Shown here: positions 1-7,544 of the stretch, piece after piece | Numbering within the stretch: position 1 is the first letter of the stretch | How the letters are laid out: each line of letters opens with the position of its first letter | Origin: Jeotgalicoccus sp. | Lineage (GTDB): Bacteria > Bacillota > Bacilli > Staphylococcales > Salinicoccaceae | Direction: 5' to 3' | Length of the DNA: 64,000 bases | NCBI GenBank assembly: GCA_003513765.1 | Contig: DONT01000002.1 | Location: forward strand, 215 to 64,214 | The notes under the pieces: generated by a model | Told to the model about the DNA's origin: nothing | Database searches by the model: none | The model's input: only the letters and a program-made list of their open reading frames with translations | Translations under genes and position numbers: made by a program

Positions 1-29
1 ATGAAACAAGTTCATTGAATTTCCACAGC

Positions 30-60
30 AAAAAGCGGAGAACAGAACAGTTCTCCGCTT
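30..60 (-). terminator. Rho-independent terminator of the his operon
   Basis: An 11-bp perfect stem (33-43 paired with 50-60) with a 6-nt loop lies 17 bases past the hisIE stop. On the minus strand it is followed by five T. It should end the nine-gene his transcript. Confidence 0.85.
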
Positions 61-76
61 CACTATTTATATTTAA

Positions 77-700
77 CTACCATTTTTGAATATCGTCACG
101 AATACTGTATTCCTGTTTCTCACCGTGACGTTCTTCGAGTTTATTCTCCACATCTTTCATCGATACGCCTTCGTTGTTCAGCATGACCAGCAGATGATAT
201 AAAAGATCACTCGTCTCATCGACAAGTTCCTCTTTATCTTTATTTTTTGCCGCGATAATGACTTCCGTCATCTCTTCTCCGCATTTTTTCAAGATTTTAT
301 CTGCGCCTTTATCGATTAAGTATTTAGTGTAGGAGCCTTCTTCAGGGTTCTTAATTTTCTCCTGTACTGTCCGTTCCAGCGTCTGCAGGCTGAAGTAGTC
401 ATCACTGAAGCAGCTTCTTGTGCCCGTATGACATGTCGGGCCTTGCGGTACGACTTCTATCAGCAGTGCGTCCTGATCGCAGTCCAGTTTCATCGATACG
501 ACTTCCTGTACATTGCCGCTCGATTCTCCCTTTTTCCATAATCGTTTTTTTGAACGCGAGTAAAACCAGACCACTTTGTCAGTCTTCGTTTTCTCAAATG
601 CTTCTTCATTCATAAAGCCGTTCATCAGTACCTGCTTTGTATTTGTATCCTGCAGTATTACTGATAATAAGCCGTTATTTTTACTGAAATCAGGATTCAC
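77..700 (-). CDS. hisIE: HisIE: phosphoribosyl-AMP cyclohydrolase / phosphoribosyl-ATP pyrophosphatase
   Basis: This bifunctional cytosolic enzyme performs steps 2 and 3 of histidine biosynthesis. Residues 1 to about 100 are the HisI cyclohydrolase: DCDQD at 73-77 (Mg site) and cysteines at 74, 90 and 97 (PTCHTG...SC) that would bind zinc. Residues from about 106 to 207 are the all-helical HisE pyrophosphatase with the GEEMTEVIIAAK and DETSDLLYHL motifs. At 207 aa it has normal length for the fused form. The start is GTG and shares one base with the hisF TAG stop, so it is translationally coupled. It is the last gene of the operon, followed by a terminator. Confidence 0.95.
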   Translation of the reverse strand: MNPDFSKNNGLLSVILQDTNTKQVLMNGFMNEEAFEKTKTDKVVWFYSRSKKRLWKKGESSGNVQEVVSMKLDCDQDALLIEVVPQGPTCHTGTRSCFSDDYFSLQTLERTVQEKIKNPEEGSYTKYLIDKGADKILKKCGEEMTEVIIAAKNKDKEELVDETSDLLYHLLVMLNNEGVSMKDVENKLEERHGEKQEYSIRDDIQKW

Positions 701-1461
701 TATAAACGCACCTCGATTCCATTGTCAGCCAGTTCCTGTTTTAACTCGCCAATCTTTACTTCTTCTCTGTGGAATATTGAAGCGGCAAGTCCTGCAGACA
801 CATCTGTAGTCTGAAACAAATCAACAAAATGATTAATATTTCCTGCACCGCCGCTTGCAATAACAGGTATATTGACAGCATTCGCAGCCTGTTTAAGAAA
901 TTCCGTATCAAATCCTGATTTCACCCCGTCGTGATCCATACTGGTAATAAGCAGTTCTCCTGCACCAGCCGCTTCACCTTCAACAATCCAGTCCAGAGCT
1001 TTAATTTCAGTTCTTTTCGTACCGCCATGAGTATATACATAATAATCTTCAGCTTGATCATCGTATTTCACATCCACCGCGAGTACAATACACTGGCTGC
1101 CGAATTGCCCGCTCGCTTCTCTGATAATATCCGGGTTTTCAATAGCAGCAGAGTTGATACTTATTTTATCGGCACCTGCATCCAGGAGCTGTTTAATATC
1201 TTCAGTTGATCTAATGCCGCCGCCGATAGTCAGCGGGATAAACAGTTCTCTGGCCGTCTCCCGTATAACATCGAGCATTAAATCATGGCCTTCCTGTGTT
1301 TTTGAAATATCAAGAAAAACGAGTTCGTCGGCGCCTTCCTGATTATATCGTTTAGCCAGTTCTGCCGGTTTTCCAATATGCTCAAGATTAACAAAGTTGA
1401 TTCCTTTGACTACCGCTCCATCTTTAACATCCAGGCATGCTATTATTCTTTTTTTTATCAT
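700..1461 (-). CDS. hisF: HisF: imidazole glycerol phosphate synthase, cyclase subunit
   Basis: HisF uses ammonia delivered by HisH to convert PRFAR into imidazole glycerol phosphate and AICAR. It is a TIM barrel of 253 aa. The N-terminus IIACLDVKDG holds catalytic Asp11, a second Asp lies in LAVDVKY near residue 130, and phosphate loops GGGIRS and ASGGAG are visible. I chose the ATG at 1459-1461 rather than the TTG five codons upstream: GGGAGGG sits just before it and it overlaps the hisA stop in an ATGA junction. It works with hisH two genes upstream. Confidence 0.95.
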   Translation of the reverse strand: MIKKRIIACLDVKDGAVVKGINFVNLEHIGKPAELAKRYNQEGADELVFLDISKTQEGHDLMLDVIRETARELFIPLTIGGGIRSTEDIKQLLDAGADKISINSAAIENPDIIREASGQFGSQCIVLAVDVKYDDQAEDYYVYTHGGTKRTEIKALDWIVEGEAAGAGELLITSMDHDGVKSGFDTEFLKQAANAVNIPVIASGGAGNINHFVDLFQTTDVSAGLAASIFHREEVKIGELKQELADNGIEVRL

Positions 1462-2159
1462 TTGATGCCCTCCCAAAACTTTTCGTTATGACTTGCTTTT
1501 CCAACTATTGCTTCAGTGATGCCAAGACTTTCAAGCTTATCGAGGTCAGCTTTATTTCTTATACCGCCGCTTGCAACAACTTTATGACGGGTCATATTAT
1601 TAACTCGTGCAGTATTTTCAAAGTTTGGTCCTAGGCCCATGCCGTCTTTATTAATATCGGTATATATAATACCGGCAAGATTGAAATCCTCAACAGTCTT
1701 TAAATAGTCATCTATTGAAATACCGCTGTTTTCTGTCCAGCCATTGATGTAAATATCGTTCTCTTTCGCGTCCACACCGACAAATATTTTCCCGGGAAAT
1801 AGTTCTGACACTTCTTTAAGCCAGGCCACATCTGTAATCGCGCGTGTTCCTAATATAAAATATTCAACACCTATATCATGATACTGTTTAATTGTTTCAA
1901 GCGACCTCAATCCTCCGCCTATTTCAAAGGGCAGTGAAGACTGGCCAACAAGTTCTTTTACGAGATTCAACTCCAGCGCTTCTTTCTTTAAAGCACCCAT
2001 CAGATCAACGACATGGATACGCTGAACCGATTCAAATCCGGCATAGAATTCCAGCGCCTCTTGAGGTGTTTTTTTCATCTGTGATTGCTTATTATAATCA
2101 CCTTGTGATAAGCGTACATTTTGTCCATCAATTAAATCTATAGCTGGAATTATCTTCAC
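1458..2159 (-). CDS. hisA: HisA: phosphoribosylformimino-AICAR-P isomerase
   Basis: HisA is a TIM-barrel isomerase that opens the aminoaldose ring of ProFAR to give PRFAR, the substrate of HisHF. Catalytic Asp8 is in IIPAIDLIDG, the second acid is in YTDINKDG, and the phosphate loops EIGGGLRS and ASGGIRN are present. Length 233 aa is normal. The start is GTG, one base after the hisH stop. A near-perfect Noc-binding-like sequence lies inside this gene at 1787-1800. Confidence 0.95.
   Translation of the reverse strand: MKIIPAIDLIDGQNVRLSQGDYNKQSQMKKTPQEALEFYAGFESVQRIHVVDLMGALKKEALELNLVKELVGQSSLPFEIGGGLRSLETIKQYHDIGVEYFILGTRAITDVAWLKEVSELFPGKIFVGVDAKENDIYINGWTENSGISIDDYLKTVEDFNLAGIIYTDINKDGMGLGPNFENTARVNNMTRHKVVASGGIRNKADLDKLESLGITEAIVGKASHNEKFWEGIK
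1787..1800. promoter_or_regulatory. Candidate Noc-binding site (NBS-like)
   Basis: TTTTCCCGGGAAAT matches the published Bacillus Noc consensus ATTTCCCGGGAAAT at 13 of 14 positions. It lies inside hisA. Noc spreads from such sites and blocks septum formation over the nucleoid; many known sites are within genes. Two more 13/14 matches occur in this window. Confidence 0.5.
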
Positions 2160-2160
2160 T

Positions 2161-2736
2161 TTAAAAACTCCCCTCTAAAGCATTTTTCAAAATATATAAA
2201 CCTGTTTCTCCAGATTTCTCAGGATGAAACTGTATACCGGTAACATTTCCTTTTTTCACTATCGCCGGTATATTTGAGTTATAGTCGGTTTCGGCAATAG
2301 TATATTCGGATTCAAGACCCTTATAACTGTGTATAAAATAAACGTCTTTTCCATTTAAAGATTGATAATTGCTCGTCAGTGTGTTCCACCCCAGATGAGG
2401 AATTGTCAGATCAGTATCTATCCTCGCGATACGCCCTTTCAATATACCGAGACCAGCCGCATTACCTTCTTCACTGTGCTCAAATAAAAGCTGCATTCCA
2501 AGACAGATGCCGATCAGCCGTTTATATTTACTCAGCTCAATAATCATATCTTTCAGTCCGGAAGTATTTATAATATTCATAGCGTAGCCAAAATGTCCCA
2601 CTCCGGGTAGAATAATTGCTTCACATGAGGAAAGTACATTTTTATCTTTTGTGATTACTGACTCATAACCCAGTTTTTTTAAAGCATTTACAAGATTCCC
2701 CGTATTTCCAAGAGAGTAATCAATAATACCTATCAT
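2161..2736 (-). CDS. hisH: HisH: imidazole glycerol phosphate synthase, glutamine amidotransferase subunit
   Basis: HisH hydrolyses glutamine and passes ammonia to HisF. It is a class I glutamine amidotransferase of 191 aa with the nucleophile Cys78 in GICLGMQLLF, an oxyanion loop LPGVGHFG around 43-50, and the His-Glu pair in IQFHPEKSG near the C-terminus. The start overlaps the end of hisB by 4 bp. Neighbours hisB and hisA are on the same transcript. Confidence 0.95.
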   Translation of the reverse strand: MIGIIDYSLGNTGNLVNALKKLGYESVITKDKNVLSSCEAIILPGVGHFGYAMNIINTSGLKDMIIELSKYKRLIGICLGMQLLFEHSEEGNAAGLGILKGRIARIDTDLTIPHLGWNTLTSNYQSLNGKDVYFIHSYKGLESEYTIAETDYNSNIPAIVKKGNVTGIQFHPEKSGETGLYILKNALEGSF

Positions 2737-3317
2737 TCAATCACACCTTTTGAAGAGGGTACACCGCTCTCTGAAGGCTGCAGTGCAATTTTGAGGCTGC
2801 GTGCAAAGCCTTTGAATATCGCTTCGATTTCATGGTGAGAGTTGCCGCCTTTTAAAAGATCGATATGAAGGGTCATCCGCGAATTCATCGAGACTGCATT
2901 AAAGAATTCTTCTGTAAGTTCCGTATCAAAATCGCCGACCTTCTCTCTCGAGATGACAGCGTTATAGCTGAGGTGAGGTCTGCCGGATAAATCCAGAACG
3001 ACACGTGCCAGCGATTCGTCCATAGGCAGATACATCGAACCGTATCTTTGATAGCTTTCTTTTTCGGTGTACAGCTCTCTCAGCAGCTGGCCGAGTACTA
3101 TACCGATATCTTCAACGGTATGGTGACCGTCAATGTGCAGGTCGCCTTTTGCCTGAATGTTCACGTACAGTTCAGAGTGAAAGCTGAACAGTGTCAGCAT
3201 ATGATCAAAAAAACCGATGCCTGTATTTATTTCCGATTTTTTGAAGTCTTGTTCATCATCTATTTCAATACTTATTTTTGTTTCTTTAGTCTCTCTGTCT
3301 TTACTGTACTTCGTCAT
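2733..3317 (-). CDS. hisB: HisB: imidazoleglycerol-phosphate dehydratase
   Basis: HisB removes water from IGP to give imidazole acetol phosphate. It is the monofunctional dehydratase form, 194 aa, without the N-terminal histidinol-phosphatase domain found in enteric bacteria. The duplicated metal motifs GHHTVEDIG (about 64-73) and NSHHEIEAIFKG (about 158-169) would bind two Mn ions. It overlaps hisC by 17 bp upstream and hisH by 4 bp downstream. Confidence 0.95.
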   Translation of the reverse strand: MTKYSKDRETKETKISIEIDDEQDFKKSEINTGIGFFDHMLTLFSFHSELYVNIQAKGDLHIDGHHTVEDIGIVLGQLLRELYTEKESYQRYGSMYLPMDESLARVVLDLSGRPHLSYNAVISREKVGDFDTELTEEFFNAVSMNSRMTLHIDLLKGGNSHHEIEAIFKGFARSLKIALQPSESGVPSSKGVIE

Positions 3318-4296
3318 GTGATTTACCCCACTCTGTAATCAGTTCTTTCAGCTTCGGATACTCATCTTCATCGATAATTGAATAGCGTGCGGCATCTTGC
3401 AGATTTTCTTCATCGTACACTCTGCCTCTGTAGCCATTTTTATAAAGATATTCATATAAATCTCTTGCCTTATCACCGTAAGTAAATACAAAGTTCGTAT
3501 GGGACGGTTTAATTTTAATATGACGGCGCACTGTTTCAAATGCATCAACAAGTGACTGCTGCAGCTGTTTTTGATAGTCAAACCATTCGTCCAGCTGTTT
3601 ATCATCGCTGAGCAGCTCACTGCCGAGGTTTAAAGTTAAACTGTTTAACGGATACGGATGATTAATTCTCGTAATTGTGTCGTAAGTTTTCCCTGTAGCA
3701 ATGACGATTCCGATTCTTAAACCTGCCAAACCGTAGACTTTACTCATCGTTCGTACAATGATAATATGCTCGCCTTCAGGTAGCTGACGGTCCAGTGCAA
3801 ACTCTCCGTATGCCTCATCGATTACTAAGTATCCTCCAACCGATTTCATTGCATCTGCAAGTTCATTAATAAAATGACTCGGCAGGAGTACGCCTGTCGG
3901 ATTATGCGGATTTGAAATAAAGAACACTGATGGCTTTTTCTTTTTAATTTCCGAGATTGTTAAATCATAATCGTATGAGAAATCTTCTCGTGACGGTACT
4001 GAGTAGTAACGCAAGCCAACCTGATTAGTATAAATCTGATACATGAAAAAATCGGGATTCAGAGACATAACACCATTTTTTCCAAGTGTCATAATAATCT
4101 TCTGCAGCCATTCATCCGAACCGTTAGCCACTTCAATATTCTCTGGATTAAACCCATTACGCTTCGCATATAATTCTTTAAAGCGCTCCAGTTCTACTTC
4201 AGGATATACTTCAACATTTGTTTTACTGACCGCCTCTGTAATCTGTTCTTTTGAAAGCGGTGACTTCGGTGACGTATTTCTGTCCATGCTGATCAT
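3301..4296 (-). CDS. hisC: HisC: histidinol-phosphate aminotransferase
   Basis: HisC is a PLP-dependent fold type I aminotransferase that converts imidazole acetol phosphate plus glutamate into histidinol phosphate. SNPHNPTG at 128-135, the DEAYGEF motif and the PLP lysine (Lys186 in VRTMSKVYGLAGLRIG) are present. At 331 aa it is slightly shorter than the usual 345-360 aa, mostly at the N-terminus. The ATG at 4296 is preceded by GGAG at good spacing, better than the internal ATG three codons later. It lies two bases after hisD. Confidence 0.93.
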   Translation of the reverse strand: MISMDRNTSPKSPLSKEQITEAVSKTNVEVYPEVELERFKELYAKRNGFNPENIEVANGSDEWLQKIIMTLGKNGVMSLNPDFFMYQIYTNQVGLRYYSVPSREDFSYDYDLTISEIKKKKPSVFFISNPHNPTGVLLPSHFINELADAMKSVGGYLVIDEAYGEFALDRQLPEGEHIIIVRTMSKVYGLAGLRIGIVIATGKTYDTITRINHPYPLNSLTLNLGSELLSDDKQLDEWFDYQKQLQQSLVDAFETVRRHIKIKPSHTNFVFTYGDKARDLYEYLYKNGYRGRVYDEENLQDAARYSIIDEDEYPKLKELITEWGKSHDEVQ

Positions 4297-4297
4297 C

Positions 4298-5530
4298 TTA
4301 TCGCTCCGTTCTAATGTTTAATGATTGATAGTGGGCATCCAGCCCTTCTTTGTTTGCAATTGTCTTCGCAGCATCTGCGATATGATTATATGTTACCTCT
4401 TTTAGGTTAATAATTGCATGACTTGTTAAAAAATCATTCACATTCAGTCCGTGGCTGAAACGACCGGTCTGGTTCGTCGGCAGCACGTGCGACGGTCCAG
4501 CTGCATAGTCACCGATTGCTTCCGGTGAGTATTTGCCGATAAAAACTGCACCAGCATAACGAATTCTCCGGCTGATTTCCTGTTCATCACGATGCTGGAT
4601 TGATACGTGTTCCGGCGCAATAAAATTAATCACATCAATCAGTTCTTTTCTGTTATCGACGATTTGATAATGATTATTTTTCAGTGATTCACTAATAACA
4701 TCTTTTCTCACTTGAGAATCGATGAGACGATTTACTTCAAGCTGGATGTCATTAATTACATCTGATGATTCCGCAATCAGGAAAGTCCGTGCATTCACAT
4801 CGTGCTCCGCCTGGGCAAAAATATCATAGGCGGCGGCTGTATAATCCGCTGACTCATCAACATAAAGTAAGATTTCACTTGGACCGGCGATCATATCTAT
4901 ACCGACATCGCCGAACACCTGCTTTTTAGCGAGTGCTACATACTTATTACCAGGGCCGACAATCTTATCGACTTTCTCAATAGACTCTGTACCGTAGGCC
5001 AGTGCTGCGATTGCCTGAGCGCCGCCCACCGTATAAACTTCCGTTACGCCCGCGATATACAGGGCGGCGAATGTAATGTTGTCAGCGCCGAAAGTCGGCG
5101 TTACAGCAACTATGTTTTTAACCCCTGCCGCTGCTGCCGGAACAGCTGTCATCAATACACTTGAAGGATATAACGCTGTCCCTCCAGGAATATAAATACC
5201 AATTCTTTCGAGCGGGTGATAGACATAGGAAAACTCGCCATCTTCATAATCGTTATATTTTATCGACTGCTGATAATCAGCTATTCGTTCTTTTATTAAC
5301 AGCAGTGCATTCTGTTCTTCTTCATTTAAACTGTCGAAACTGTTTTTCAGTTTTTCTGCAGACACTTTAAAATCTTCCACCTGCTGCCCGTCAAACTGTG
5401 CAGTATACTTTTTTAAGGCAGCATCTTTATTTTGTTTAACATCTTCTATGATAGAAAGTACATTGTCGATGCTTTCTAAATCTGTACTGTCATCCGTTGT
5501 AAATATTTGTTTAAACGTTTTTGTATTCAT
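4298..5530 (-). CDS. hisD: HisD: histidinol dehydrogenase
   Basis: HisD performs the last two oxidations, histidinol to histidine, with two NAD and a zinc ion. At 410 aa it has near-normal length. Visible motifs are the nucleotide/substrate region YIPGGTALYPSSVLM, GPGNKYVALAK, IAGPSEILLY, QAEHDVNA and GPSHVLPTNQTGRFSHGL, which carry the zinc and catalytic residues of the family. It overlaps hisG by 4 bp (ATGA type). Confidence 0.95.
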   Translation of the reverse strand: MNTKTFKQIFTTDDSTDLESIDNVLSIIEDVKQNKDAALKKYTAQFDGQQVEDFKVSAEKLKNSFDSLNEEEQNALLLIKERIADYQQSIKYNDYEDGEFSYVYHPLERIGIYIPGGTALYPSSVLMTAVPAAAAGVKNIVAVTPTFGADNITFAALYIAGVTEVYTVGGAQAIAALAYGTESIEKVDKIVGPGNKYVALAKKQVFGDVGIDMIAGPSEILLYVDESADYTAAAYDIFAQAEHDVNARTFLIAESSDVINDIQLEVNRLIDSQVRKDVISESLKNNHYQIVDNRKELIDVINFIAPEHVSIQHRDEQEISRRIRYAGAVFIGKYSPEAIGDYAAGPSHVLPTNQTGRFSHGLNVNDFLTSHAIINLKEVTYNHIADAAKTIANKEGLDAHYQSLNIRTER

Positions 5531-6132
5531 TCAATCACTCCGATTTCACTTAAAAATTCATAGATGCTGTCTTCTTTCGTATAGAACGTCTGCTTGTTAG
5601 CAATCAGACGCGCCTGTACATCGAGGATCTTTTCATATTCAATCAGGCCGTTATCGCGCAATGTATTTCCTGTCTGGACGATATCCACAATACCGTCTGC
5701 CAGACCGAGAATTGGTGCCAGTTCAACAGAACCATTTAAATGAATCAGCGAAACCGGCTGCTGCTGGCTGTTAAAATACTTGCGGGCAATATTAGTATAT
5801 TTAGATGCAACCGTATTAAAATGTTCGACATCCGGCGGTCCTGCTAAAGCAAAATGGCATTTTCCAAAAGGCAGTTCAGATACATTTAAATAGCTGAACA
5901 CTTCTTCTTCAATTATGTCACTGCCGACGATACCGATATCCGCGACGCCGCGTTCAACATATACCGGAACATCCGGGCCTTTCGCGAAGATGAAACGAAT
6001 ATCGTCTACTATTGTATAAAGTGCACGCGATTCATCTTTTAACACTTTGCTGTATTTATACAGCTCATATTTTTCTAAATAGGACACGAAATCATCAAAT
6101 AAACGTCCTTTGGATAACGCTACTGTAATCAT
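5527..6132 (-). CDS. hisG: HisG: ATP phosphoribosyltransferase, short form
   Basis: HisG catalyses the first, committed step: condensation of ATP and PRPP. The protein is the 201-aa short form, which lacks the C-terminal ACT-like histidine-sensing domain and needs HisZ as regulatory subunit. ALSKGRLFDD at the N-terminus and the PRPP loop region DGIVDIVQTGNTLRDNGL are clear. It overlaps hisZ by 4 bp, consistent with a hetero-octameric HisG-HisZ enzyme. Feedback by histidine should act through HisZ. Confidence 0.95.
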   Translation of the reverse strand: MITVALSKGRLFDDFVSYLEKYELYKYSKVLKDESRALYTIVDDIRFIFAKGPDVPVYVERGVADIGIVGSDIIEEEVFSYLNVSELPFGKCHFALAGPPDVEHFNTVASKYTNIARKYFNSQQQPVSLIHLNGSVELAPILGLADGIVDIVQTGNTLRDNGLIEYEKILDVQARLIANKQTFYTKEDSIYEFLSEIGVIE

Positions 6133-6935
6133 AAAAGTCCTCCGTCTGCCAAATTTAAAGCGATGCCGAATGAATTACTGTTATATTCTCCGCCGCTCAA
6201 TATCGGTGTGTTTGAATTTAAAAATGCCTGGAAGTACAAACCGTTATAGTAATTTTGCGGTGAACGGAATGACAAATCCAAAATGAACTTCGTATTGTTA
6301 TCCGCAATTTTTTCTTTTAAATGAGCAATTGCCTGCATAATTTCTGTATCGCCAAAAACTTCTCCGACCATTTTAAACTGGTCGCTGACTTTTGCACTCA
6401 TTATTTTATATAAATCATGATCTTTCCCGAGCTGCTGGCGCAGCGCTGATATATTCTTCGTGTATATCAGCTGGCGCACGTCGTCCGGCAGATTATATTT
6501 TTCAATGAATAAATCTAATAACTGATCGTTATTAATGACTAGTGTTTTAATATTTGTTTCTGCACATTCTTCAACAAAATTCATATGCATCAGGAGCGCA
6601 TCTATAATGTCCTCTTCTGTTGCCTGATAAATCTCGACGCCTGCCTGATAGAACGATTCATTCTCTCTGACAACAGGACCGAAATAACCGAAACGTGTAT
6701 CATTTGAATAAAAATTACTGTTGAAATTTAACAAGGTACGCGTCCAGTCACTGCGAATTGCATACATTGTATTGTTTCTTTCAAAAACTACACTTGTCGG
6801 ATGATGATATTTATCATCTATTGAGAAAGGTTCTATCATGTTCATATCAACTAATGTATAGCCCGAATCGTCAAGCAGCCCGAGATACTTTTGTCCCAGA
6901 GCAAGTCTTTTCAAAATGAATTTGTTGTTTGTCAT
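6129..6935 (-). CDS. hisZ: HisZ: ATP phosphoribosyltransferase regulatory subunit
   Basis: HisZ resembles the catalytic core of histidyl-tRNA synthetase but serves as the regulatory subunit of short-form HisG. The 268-aa protein has HisRS-like motifs (SVVFERNNTMYAIRSDWT; RFGYFGPVVRE; QAGVEIYQ) and an RSPQNYYNGLYFQAF / SGGEYN C-terminus. It is the short staphylococcal version without the anticodon-binding domain. It is the first gene of the operon; SD AAAGGAG lies 7 bases before the ATG. One operator-like palindrome abuts that SD. Confidence 0.9.
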   Translation of the reverse strand: MTNNKFILKRLALGQKYLGLLDDSGYTLVDMNMIEPFSIDDKYHHPTSVVFERNNTMYAIRSDWTRTLLNFNSNFYSNDTRFGYFGPVVRENESFYQAGVEIYQATEEDIIDALLMHMNFVEECAETNIKTLVINNDQLLDLFIEKYNLPDDVRQLIYTKNISALRQQLGKDHDLYKIMSAKVSDQFKMVGEVFGDTEIMQAIAHLKEKIADNNTKFILDLSFRSPQNYYNGLYFQAFLNSNTPILSGGEYNSNSFGIALNLADGGLL

Positions 6936-6948
6936 ATATATTCTCCTT

Positions 6949-6974
6949 TAGCACTTTAGCGAGATAAAGAGTTG
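6949..6974. promoter_or_regulatory. Operator-like palindrome 1 in the hisZ leader
   Basis: TAGCACTTTA, a 6-nt spacer and TAAAGAGTTG form a degenerate copy of the perfect palindrome at 7026-7051, with the same half-site length and the same spacer. It lies just downstream of the predicted hisZ start of transcription and touches the ribosome binding site. The likely binder is the YerC-family protein encoded next door; that is inference. Confidence 0.6.
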
Positions 6975-6986
6975 CCAATAAATAAA

Positions 6987-7015
6987 ATAGTAACAAAGAT
7001 ATTTCAGATACACAA
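6987..7015 (-). promoter_or_regulatory. Sigma-A promoter of the his operon
   Basis: On the minus strand a -35 TTGTGT (7010-7015) is separated by exactly 17 bases from a -10 TACTAT (6987-6992). It sits between the two operator-like palindromes. Confidence 0.65.
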
Positions 7016-7025
7016 CCATTTTCTT

Positions 7026-7051
7026 TATCACTTTAGTATGTTAAAGTGATA
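7026..7051. promoter_or_regulatory. Operator-like palindrome 2 between hisZ and yerC
   Basis: A perfect 10-bp inverted repeat, TATCACTTTA then TAAAGTGATA, with a 6-bp spacer. It overlaps the likely yerC -10 (TATTAT at 7050-7055) and lies just upstream of the hisZ -35, so one bound dimer could control both directions. Confidence 0.75.
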
Positions 7052-7078
7052 TTATCTTATTACTACGGAGTTGAAGCT

Positions 7079-7366
7079 ATGCAAATAGATAAATTAAAAG
7101 GGCAGGAACTCGATGATCTGTTCGACGGAATTCTATCGCTTGAGACGAAAGAAGACTGCTATAAGTTTTTTGATGATATTTGCACTTCCAATGAACTCGT
7201 TGCATTAAAGCAGCGTTTTCAGGTCGCAAAGCTCATTGATGAAGGCAAGACGTATTCTAAAGTCCAGGATAAAACCGGCGCTTCGAGCGCTACAGTATCA
7301 CGTGTAAAACGATGCCTGGATTACGGCAGTGACGGCTATCGTACTGTTCTGGACAGATTAAAATAA
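7079..7366 (+). CDS. yerC: TrpR/YerC-family transcriptional regulator, likely histidine regulator
   Basis: A 95-aa all-helical DNA-binding protein of the TrpR/YerC/YecD family. The helix-turn-helix region is LIDEGKTYSKVQDKTGASSA followed by TVSRVKRCLDYG (about residues 57-88). I use the ATG at 7079, preceded by CGGAG, rather than the upstream GTG at 7046, which lies in the operator. It is divergent from hisZ with two matching palindromes between. In comparative-genomic work YerC-type proteins of Firmicutes were proposed as histidine biosynthesis repressors (HisR); the context here fits that well. The ligand is unproven. Confidence 0.88.
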   Translation: MQIDKLKGQELDDLFDGILSLETKEDCYKFFDDICTSNELVALKQRFQVAKLIDEGKTYSKVQDKTGASSATVSRVKRCLDYGSDGYRTVLDRLK

Positions 7367-7386
7367 CGCTGTGCGTTACGGCAGTT

Positions 7387-7422
7387 AAAACAGTTGTGAA
7401 CATGTGTTCACAGCTGTTTTTT
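7387..7422 (+). terminator. Terminator of yerC
   Basis: A stem of about 15 bp with one G-T pair (from AAAACAGTTGTGAACA) and a tight loop is followed by six T at the end of yerC. Confidence 0.85.
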
Positions 7423-7544
7423 AATTCAGCCGCTTTTCATTTGAATTCATCAGCCGTCATGATATATAGTGATTCAATCATTGAAAACACCGCAAAATAC
7501 TGAGAGTATGTATAAAGCTCTTTAGGACTATGAGGGATATCATA

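Noticed and set aside
1459..1476. TTG at 1476 as hisF start
   Set aside because: It overlaps the hisF ribosome binding site; the ATG at 1461 has correct SD spacing and an ATGA junction with hisA.
7394..7411. TGTGAA...TTCACA inverted repeat looking like a second Rex box
   Set aside because: The spacer is 6 rather than 4 bases and the repeat is the core of the yerC terminator with a T-run, so termination explains it.
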